Source of the DNA: Gammaproteobacteria bacterium
Lineage (GTDB): Bacteria > Pseudomonadota > Gammaproteobacteria > Steroidobacterales > Steroidobacteraceae
Length of the DNA stretch: 10,633 nt
Reading direction: 5' to 3'
Assembly: GCA_030039615.1 (NCBI GenBank)
Contig: JASHVF010000228.1
Span: 1 to 10,633 of the forward strand
This document shows, in pieces, positions 6,166 through 10,633 of this stretch (its first letter is position 1; every line of letters begins with the position of its first letter). The position numbers and the translations under genes are program-made. The notes beneath the pieces are model-generated. The model had not been told where the DNA came from. It worked only from the letters and a program-made list of their open reading frames with translations, and made no database searches.

Positions 6166-7331
6166 CAGCTCAGCGCCTGCCGCAACTCCCCGATCAGGTC
6201 GTTCACGTCCTCGACGCCCACGGACAGGCGGATCAGCCCGTCGCTGATCCCGAGAGCGCGGCGGGTCGAGTCCGGGAGTGAGGCGTGGGTCATGATCGCC
6301 GGATGCTCGATCAGGCTCTCGACGCCGCCGAGGCTCTCGGCGAGCGCGAACAGTGAGCAGCGCTCGAGGGCGCCGCGCGCGGCCGGCAGGCCGCCGCGCA
6401 GCACCGCGGTGACGATGCCGCCGTAGCCGCCCTGCATCTGGCGCCGGGCGAGCGCGTGCTGCGGGTGGCTCGCGAGCCCCGGGTAGTAGACGCGCTCGAC
6501 CTGCGGGTGCTGCTCGAGGAACTGCGCGACGGCGAGCGCGTTGGCGCAGTGCCGCTCCATGCGCAGCGCCAGCGTCTTGATGCCGCGCAGCGTCAGGAAG
6601 CTGTCGAACGGGCTCGAGACGCCGCCGAGCGCGTTCTGCAGATACGCGAGCCGCTCGGCGAGCTCACTCCCGGCGCGCACCACCGCCGCACCGCCGACCG
6701 AGTCCGAGTGCCCGTTCAGGTACTTGGTGGTCGAGTGCACCACGATATCGAAGCCATGCTCGAGCGGCCGCTGCAGGAAGGGCGTCGCGAAGGTGTTGTC
6801 GCAGACGCTGATGAGCGCATGCCGCCGCGCCAGCGCGGCGACGGCCGCGAGGTCCACGACCTTCAGCAAGGGGTTGGTCGGGCTCTCGACCCACACGAGG
6901 CGCGTGTTGGGGCGGAGCGCGCCCGCGAGCGCCGCGGCATCGGTCAGATCGACGAACGAGACGCTGTGGCCCGCGGAACGCTTGCGCACGTTCTCGAACA
7001 GCCGGTAGCTGCCGCCGTAGAGATCGTGCATGGCGATGATGTGCGAGCCGGCATCGAGCAGCTCCAGGACCGTGGCGCTCGCGGCCATCCCCGAGGCGAA
7101 GGCGAAGCCCGCCGCGCCGCCTTCGAGGTTGGCCACCGCCGCCTGCAGCGCGTCGCGGGTCGGGTTGCGGCTGCGGGAGTAGTCGTAGCCCTGGTGCACG
7201 CCGGGGCTCGACTGCACGTAGGTCGAGGTCGCGTAGATCGGCGGCATCACCGCGCCGGTGAGCGGATCGGGCCGCTGGCCGCCGTGGATGACGCGGGTCG
7301 CGAAGCGCTGCGAGGTTGGTTGGTCGCTCAT
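6165..7331 (-). CDS. Cystathionine gamma-lyase / gamma-synthase family PLP enzyme
   Basis: The product is 388 residues, full length for the Cys/Met-metabolism PLP family. Visible hallmarks are YSRSRNPTR (51-59, phosphate contacts from the partner subunit), ASGMAA (79-84), ESPTNPLL (149-156), CDNTFATP (177-184), the PLP lysine K203 in HSTTKYLNGHSD and SLGGVESLIEHPAIMTHAS (333-351). SVGVED at 370-375 completes the C-terminal signature. The family includes gamma-synthase (MetB), gamma-lyase and beta-lyase, and motifs alone do not separate them. Directly downstream of cystathionine beta-synthase (25 bases), gamma-lyase is the better reading: cystathionine to cysteine, 2-oxobutyrate and ammonia. 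The soluble tetramer would be cytoplasmic. Its stop overlaps the start of the BON lipoprotein. The ribosome site before the ATG is weak, consistent with translation following CBS. Confidence 0.93.
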   Translation of the reverse strand: MSDQPTSQRFATRVIHGGQRPDPLTGAVMPPIYATSTYVQSSPGVHQGYDYSRSRNPTRDALQAAVANLEGGAAGFAFASGMAASATVLELLDAGSHIIAMHDLYGGSYRLFENVRKRSAGHSVSFVDLTDAAALAGALRPNTRLVWVESPTNPLLKVVDLAAVAALARRHALISVCDNTFATPFLQRPLEHGFDIVVHSTTKYLNGHSDSVGGAAVVRAGSELAERLAYLQNALGGVSSPFDSFLTLRGIKTLALRMERHCANALAVAQFLEQHPQVERVYYPGLASHPQHALARRQMQGGYGGIVTAVLRGGLPAARGALERCSLFALAESLGGVESLIEHPAIMTHASLPDSTRRALGISDGLIRLSVGVEDVNDLIGELRQALS

Positions 7332-7356
7332 GGATCACTCATATCGCTGGCTGCGC

Positions 7357-8736
7357 TCACGGCGGCAGCCGTCGCCGCAGCCAGTTGAGCAGATCGATGC
7401 GCGTCACCAGCCCCTGGAACTCGCCGCCGTGCACGACGATTGCCACCATGCCGCGCCTGAAGATCTCCATCAGCTGGCCGACCGGAGCATCGACCGGCAC
7501 GGTGACCAGGTGGCTGGCCATCGCATGGGTCACCGGATCGTTGAAGTGCTGCGGGTTGTCGACGACCTCGAGCAGGATGTCCTCCTCGTCGACGATGCCG
7601 ACGATGCGCCCGTCCTGCAGCACCGGCACCTGCGAGACGTCGTAGAGCTTCATGCGACGGTAGGCAGCCAGCACCGTCTCGGTGGAGTTGACCGTGACCG
7701 CGGCGCGGTCCTTGTGGCGGCGCACGATCAGATCGCGCAGGTCTCCGTAGCTCTCGCGCTCGAGAAATCCCTGATCGAGCATCCAGTAATCGTTGTAGAC
7801 CTTGGACAGATACTTGTTGCCGCTGTCGCATACGAAGCTGACCACGCGCTTCGGCTGCCGCTGCGCGCGGCAATAGCGCAGCGCCGCCGCGAGCAGCGTC
7901 CCGGTGGAGGTGCCGGCGATGACGCCCTCCTTGCGCAGCAGCTCGCGGCAGGTCGTGAACGCCTCGGAATCCGGGATGCTGTAGCTGTCGGTGACGCGCG
8001 TGAAATCCGCGACCGGCGGTACCGTGTCCCCGCCGATCCCCTCGACCAGCCAGGGCGACATCTTCGCCGGCAGCCTGCCGGTGCTGGCGAAGCTCGCCAG
8101 CCCCGAGCCGACCGGATCGGCGAGGATGAGGGCCACCTGCGGCGCGGTGCGCGCGAAGAAGTGCGACAGCCCGGCGAGCGTGCCGCCGGTGCCTACGCCG
8201 CACACGATCGCATCCAGCCTGCCGTCCATCTGCTCCCAGATCTCGGGCGCAGTCGTCTCCTCGTGCGCCTGCGCATTGACCGGATTGCCGAACTGATTGA
8301 CGAAGTACGAGTTCGGCGTCTCACCTGCCAGGCGCTCGGCGACGTCGCGGTAGTACTCGGGATGCCCCTTGCTGACGTCCGAGCGGGTCATCACCACCTC
8401 GGCACCCATGGCCTTGAGGTGAAAGATCTTCTCCTGGCTCATCTTGTCGGGGATCGCCAGCACCAGGCGGTAGCCCTTCTGCGCTGCGACCAGCGCCAAC
8501 CCCAAGCCGGTGTTGCCGGCGGTCGCCTCGATGAGAACGCTGCCGGGGCGGATCTCACCGGCGCGCTCGGCTGCCTGGATGAGGTAGAGACCGATCCGGT
8601 CCTTGATGGAGCCGCCGGGGTTCTGGTTCTCGAGCTTGAGGAACAGCTCGCACGGGCCGGTATCGATGTGGCGCACGGCCATGAGCGGCGTGCGGCCGAT
8701 CATCTCCAGCACATTGCCGTAGGCGAGCGGTGGCAT
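7357..8736 (-). CDS. cbs: Cystathionine beta-synthase with C-terminal CBS-domain pair
   Basis: The product is 459 residues. The fold-type II PLP core (about 5-325) shows the PLP lysine K45 in GGSIKDR, the substrate loop TAGNTGLGLAL (72-82), PDKMSQEK (96-103), the phosphate loop GVGTGGT (180-186), EGIGGDTVP (232-240) and LSKVYNDYWMLDQGF (310-324). The GLGLAL and PDKMSxEK features match cystathionine beta-synthases rather than O-acetylserine sulfhydrylases. Two CBS motifs follow (about 343-395 and 400-456), the Bateman module that binds adenosyl ligands and tunes activity in many members. The N-terminal haem-binding segment of the animal enzyme is absent. Reaction: serine plus homocysteine to cystathionine, feeding the lyase encoded next. 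GAGG (8744-8747) lies 7 bases before the ATG and fixes the start. Cysteine synthase activity as a side reaction cannot be excluded. Confidence 0.93.
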   Translation of the reverse strand: MPPLAYGNVLEMIGRTPLMAVRHIDTGPCELFLKLENQNPGGSIKDRIGLYLIQAAERAGEIRPGSVLIEATAGNTGLGLALVAAQKGYRLVLAIPDKMSQEKIFHLKAMGAEVVMTRSDVSKGHPEYYRDVAERLAGETPNSYFVNQFGNPVNAQAHEETTAPEIWEQMDGRLDAIVCGVGTGGTLAGLSHFFARTAPQVALILADPVGSGLASFASTGRLPAKMSPWLVEGIGGDTVPPVADFTRVTDSYSIPDSEAFTTCRELLRKEGVIAGTSTGTLLAAALRYCRAQRQPKRVVSFVCDSGNKYLSKVYNDYWMLDQGFLERESYGDLRDLIVRRHKDRAAVTVNSTETVLAAYRRMKLYDVSQVPVLQDGRIVGIVDEEDILLEVVDNPQHFNDPVTHAMASHLVTVPVDAPVGQLMEIFRRGMVAIVVHGGEFQGLVTRIDLLNWLRRRLPP

Positions 8737-8814
8737 CTTCGATCCTCAAGCGCGCAGCCGTCGCGGCGGCGCGCGAGTGCGCCGGGCCGCGGAACAGCCG
8801 GTCGATAGCTGCGG

Positions 8815-8820
8815 ATTGTA
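8815..8820 (-). promoter_or_regulatory. Candidate -10 (TACAAT) upstream of the CBS gene
   Basis: TACAAT on the minus strand lies just after the DUF2063 stop and 78 bases before the CBS start. A TTGTCG at 8841-8846 is spaced 20 bases away, too far for a good -35. The 87-base gap leaves room for a separate promoter, but read-through from module C is equally possible. Confidence 0.35.
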
Positions 8821-8823
8821 CGG

Positions 8824-9606
8824 TCAGGCTGCCGCGGCCGCGACAATCAGCCCGGCGCCGACCCAGCCCGCGAGCAGCGCGGCGGCCTCACCCGGCGCGC
8901 GCTCCGTGCCGTGCAGCGCCGCGAGCAGCTCGCACAGCTCGCCGAAGCTGCCTCCGGCGGATGCGGCATCGAGGAGTGCGGCTTCGCCGGATTCGAGCGA
9001 GCGGAAACAGCTGCGCAGATCCTGGCGCCACAGCAGCCACTCGATCGGCTCCGCCACCACGACGAGCTCCGGCCGGGCCGCGTTCTCGAGCAGCGCGCGC
9101 CACAGCTGCGGCACGTTCCACCGGAGGGCGAGCCGCCGCACGCTCGGGTGCCAGGTGAAGCGCAGCCGCGCCCAGTCCGCGGGCGCGACGCGCGTCAGCG
9201 CCGCCGCGGAGAGCGGCGCGGCGTCGGCGGCGTCGAACACGGCGCACAGCGTCCATTCCCAGCGCGCCAGCTCCGCGAGCAACGGGACTTCCGCGTAGTC
9301 GGCCTGCTCGCCGAGAAACGCTTCGAGCTCGCCGCCATAGTCACGGATCGAGAAATAGCGCGAGTCGTGCGCGCGCACGTAGTGTGCGCCGAGGATGCGG
9401 AAATCCTCCTCCCCGAGCAGCGCCGCGAGCGCCGGGTAGCTCGCCGCGAGCGCATCGGTCAGGCGGCTGCCGTACGCCCCGGCGTAAATGCCGAGGCGCG
9501 TCTCGAGGGGCACGCGCGCGCTGCCGACCACCTCGGCCTCGATCGCGCGCGTACCGCGCAGCAGGTATTCCTGGAATTCCCCCTGCACGCGCGCCAGCTC
9601 GCTCAC
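8824..9606 (-). CDS. DUF2063 family partner protein (BufC/MbnC/TglI-like)
   Basis: The product is 260 residues from a GTG (9604-9606) that overlaps the DUF692 stop as GTGA. The frame stays open much further upstream, but that part is the shadow of the DUF692 gene. The N-terminal DUF2063 domain (about 8-100) shows GEFQEYLLRG, RLGIYAGAYGSRLTDALAASYPAL and LLGEEDF. Then come AELARWEWTL (111-120) and a C-terminal half with WNVPQLWRALLE and a Trp-rich EWLLWRQ. Family knowledge: DUF2063 proteins are obligate partners of DUF692 enzymes (MbnB-MbnC, TglH-TglI, BufB-BufC), helping recognise the precursor peptide. The older 'putative DNA-binding domain' label is not supported by that work. The very C-terminus is a hydrophobic Ala-rich run (about 243-260) that could be a membrane-interacting tail or low complexity. 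Cytoplasmic and co-translated with the enzyme. Confidence 0.88.
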   Translation of the reverse strand: MSELARVQGEFQEYLLRGTRAIEAEVVGSARVPLETRLGIYAGAYGSRLTDALAASYPALAALLGEEDFRILGAHYVRAHDSRYFSIRDYGGELEAFLGEQADYAEVPLLAELARWEWTLCAVFDAADAAPLSAAALTRVAPADWARLRFTWHPSVRRLALRWNVPQLWRALLENAARPELVVVAEPIEWLLWRQDLRSCFRSLESGEAALLDAASAGGSFGELCELLAALHGTERAPGEAAALLAGWVGAGLIVAAAAA

Positions 9607-10439
9607 GCTGCCGCCTCCGCGAGCGTCGCCCGGGCAAGCGCGCGCGCCTGGTCGAGCTCGGCGCACAGCTCCGCGAGCGGCGGAATGTGATCGTCGCGCT
9701 CGATCATGGTCGACACCGGGCCGCAGCGGCGCAGCGCGTGCGCGTACAGCTGCCACACCGGGTCCGGCACCGGATGGTCGTGCGTGTCCACCAGGTAGTC
9801 GCCGTGATTCTCGTGCCCGGCGAGATGGATCTGCTGCACGCGCGCGGGCGGGATGGCCGCGAGGTAAGCGAGCGGGTCGAACTCGTGGTTGACCGCGCTC
9901 ACGTAGATGTTGTTGACGTCGAGCAGGATCAGGCAGTCGGCACGCGCGGCGATCTCGGCGAGGAACTGCCACTCGGTGAGCGGGGAGTCGCGGAAGGTGA
10001 CGTAGCTCGAGACGTTCTCGAGCAGGATGCGCCGCTCGAGCGCATCCTGCACCGCGCGCACCCGCGCGACCACGTGCGCGAGCGCCTCCTCGGTGTACGG
10101 CAATGGCAGCAGGTCGTGGGTATTGCGGCCGGCGACCCCGGTCCAGCACAGATGATCGGAGACCCACTCGGGCTCGACGCGCGCGGCCAGCGCCTTCACC
10201 TGCCGCAGGTACTCGCGGTCGAGGGGCGCGGTGCTGCCGATCGAGAGCGACACGCCGTGCATCACCAGCGGATAGCGCTCGCGGATGCGCATCAGGTAAT
10301 TCAGGGGCTTACCACCCGGCACCAGGTAGTTCTCGATCAGCACCTCGAACCAGTCGACTCGCGGACGGTCCGCGAGGACCGCCTCGTAGTGATCGACCCG
10401 AAGACCTAAGCCGAATCCGAGCGAGGGGCGGGTCAGCAT
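9603..10439 (-). CDS. DUF692 family multinuclear non-haem iron oxidase (BufB/MbnB/TglH-like)
   Basis: The product is 278 residues, normal for DUF692 TIM-barrel enzymes. Conserved candidate metal ligands are all present: H61 in VMHGVSLSIG, H96 in SDHLCW, E141 in LLENVSSY, D174 and N176 in LLDVNNIYVS, H185 in NHEFDPL, H205 in IHLAGHE, D218/H220 in DTHDHPV and E247 in MIERDDHIP. Family knowledge: these MNIO enzymes use two or three irons and O2 to rework cysteine residues of ribosomal peptides. Examples are the oxazolone/thioamide of methanobactin, a carbon excision in TglH and thiooxazole in bufferins. A DUF2063 partner gene overlaps by 4 bases. The usual small precursor gene (DUF2282-type BufA or similar) is not seen in the 194 bases upstream within the window. 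The peptide substrate is therefore unknown. The ATG is preceded by only a weak purine run (AGAGA). Confidence 0.93.
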   Translation of the reverse strand: MLTRPSLGFGLGLRVDHYEAVLADRPRVDWFEVLIENYLVPGGKPLNYLMRIRERYPLVMHGVSLSIGSTAPLDREYLRQVKALAARVEPEWVSDHLCWTGVAGRNTHDLLPLPYTEEALAHVVARVRAVQDALERRILLENVSSYVTFRDSPLTEWQFLAEIAARADCLILLDVNNIYVSAVNHEFDPLAYLAAIPPARVQQIHLAGHENHGDYLVDTHDHPVPDPVWQLYAHALRRCGPVSTMIERDDHIPPLAELCAELDQARALARATLAEAAA

Positions 10440-10471
10440 GTTCGCGTGGCGTCTCTGCGGGTGCGCAGTTG

Positions 10472-10477
10472 ATTGTA
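10472..10477 (-). promoter_or_regulatory. Candidate -10 (TACAAT) for the DUF692-DUF2063 operon
   Basis: TACAAT on the minus strand, five of six to consensus, 32 bases before the ATG. The hexamer at 17 bases upstream (GTCTAC) is a poor -35. The dyads at 10504-10555 would lie upstream of it, where an activator could bind. Confidence 0.4.
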
Positions 10478-10503
10478 GCGCGCGCGCCCATACAGTAGAC
10501 CGG

Positions 10504-10523
10504 GCAATCCTCTACTGGATTGC
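10504..10523. repeat. Inverted repeat GCAATCC-N6-GGATTGC
   Basis: A perfect 7-base dyad with a 6-base spacer (TCTACT), partly overlapping a CAGTAG/CTACTG pair (10493-10498 and 10512-10517). No T-tract follows on either strand, so an operator or RNA hairpin is more likely than a terminator. Confidence 0.5.
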
Positions 10524-10530
10524 GCTGCGT

Positions 10531-10555
10531 CGCGAACGGATTTTATCCCGTCGCG
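10531..10555. repeat. 25-base interrupted dyad CGCGA..GGAT-TTT-ATCC..TCGCG
   Basis: Nine of eleven positions pair around a TTT centre, with two mismatches between the outer 5-base and inner 4-base arms. It lies 8 bases from the neighbouring dyad. The symmetric form resembles a dimeric regulator site; it could also fold as RNA. Confidence 0.45.
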
Positions 10556-10590
10556 GCGTCACTGGACCGCAGGTGCGCGGCCAGATCGAT

Positions 10591-10596
10591 TACAAT
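10591..10596 (+). promoter_or_regulatory. Possible plus-strand -10 (TACAAT) near the window end
   Basis: TACAAT on the plus strand without a recognisable -35. If real it would drive a gene to the right of the window, divergent from the DUF692 operon. Confidence 0.2.
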
Positions 10597-10633
10597 TCAC
10601 TGGCCCGCGTCTGCCTTACGCGTTCCCCGACTC

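Larger units (their letters stand above)
10440..10633. other. Non-coding tail upstream of the DUF692 gene
   Basis: No supported gene lies here. The segment is less GC-rich than the genes, contains stops in all minus-strand frames and holds two dyad symmetries plus TACAAT hexamers on both strands. It looks like a promoter region, possibly a divergent one serving a plus-strand gene beyond the window end. Confidence 0.55.

Noticed and set aside
9607..10167. N-terminal extension of the DUF2063 frame up to base 10167
   Set aside because: These 187 codons are a shadow of the DUF692 gene. The DUF2063 domain begins right after the GTG at 9604-9606, which overlaps the DUF692 stop.
10591..10607. A 17-base run matching, from memory, the cloning-vector segment next to the T7 promoter (GGCCAGTGAATTGTAAT on the minus strand)
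   Set aside because: The bases on both sides do not continue as vector and the T7 promoter itself is absent. A chance match is more likely than contamination; a vector screen would settle it.
10438..10633. Plus-strand frame opening with ATG and staying open to the window end, with four Cys codons
   Set aside because: Tempting as a Cys-containing precursor, but it has no ribosome site, its third-position GC is clearly lower than in real genes here, the product has no leader-like pattern and it points away from the DUF692 operon. More sequence would be needed to revive it.

Overview
The window is a compact, very GC-rich stretch (roughly 70% GC by eye) of a Gram-negative bacterial chromosome. 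It carries a TonB-dependent outer-membrane receptor, a lipoprotein with a lipobox and several Sec-type signal peptides. The gene set resembles Xanthomonadales/Nevskiales-type Gammaproteobacteria, but the lineage is inferred from content only. Nine complete genes and one partial gene are supported. All lie on the minus strand except the regulator at 3692-4414. Many long open frames exist on the opposite strands, but they are shadows caused by the base composition.

Module A (1-5748) looks like a scavenging unit for D-amino-acid-containing or peptide nutrients. A GTG-started XRE/cupin regulator (3692-4414, plus) diverges from a minus-strand operon: TonB-dependent receptor (1277-3580), DUF1611/DgcN-type protein (173-1267) and an exported protein cut by the window edge (1-176). 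These three are joined by a 9-base gap and then a 4-base stop/start overlap. Convergent to the regulator is an exported M19 (renal-dipeptidase family) dipeptidase with its full metal-ligand set (4432-5748). The inferred logic is uptake across the outer membrane, periplasmic cleavage of dipeptides (the family accepts D-residues) and cytoplasmic handling of D-glutamate, under a cupin sensor.

Module B (5836-8736) is reverse transsulfuration: cystathionine beta-synthase with a C-terminal CBS-domain pair (7357-8736), a cystathionine gamma-lyase/synthase-family PLP enzyme (6165-7331) and a small BON-domain lipoprotein (5836-6165). The lipoprotein start overlaps the lyase stop as TGATG, and a GC-rich hairpin follows the last stop codon.

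Module C (8824-10439) is a DUF692 (MNIO-family, BufB/MbnB/TglH-like) enzyme overlapping by 4 bases with a DUF2063 (BufC/MbnC-like) partner. This is the enzyme-partner pair that modifies cysteine residues in RiPP-like peptides such as bufferins. No convincing precursor-peptide gene is visible beside it in the window, and the pair sits directly upstream of the cysteine-producing genes. The non-coding tail (10440-10633) holds two dyad symmetries and TACAAT hexamers on both strands.

No rRNA, tRNA, CRISPR array, insertion sequence or phage gene was recognised. No gene-free stretch exceeds 300 bases.
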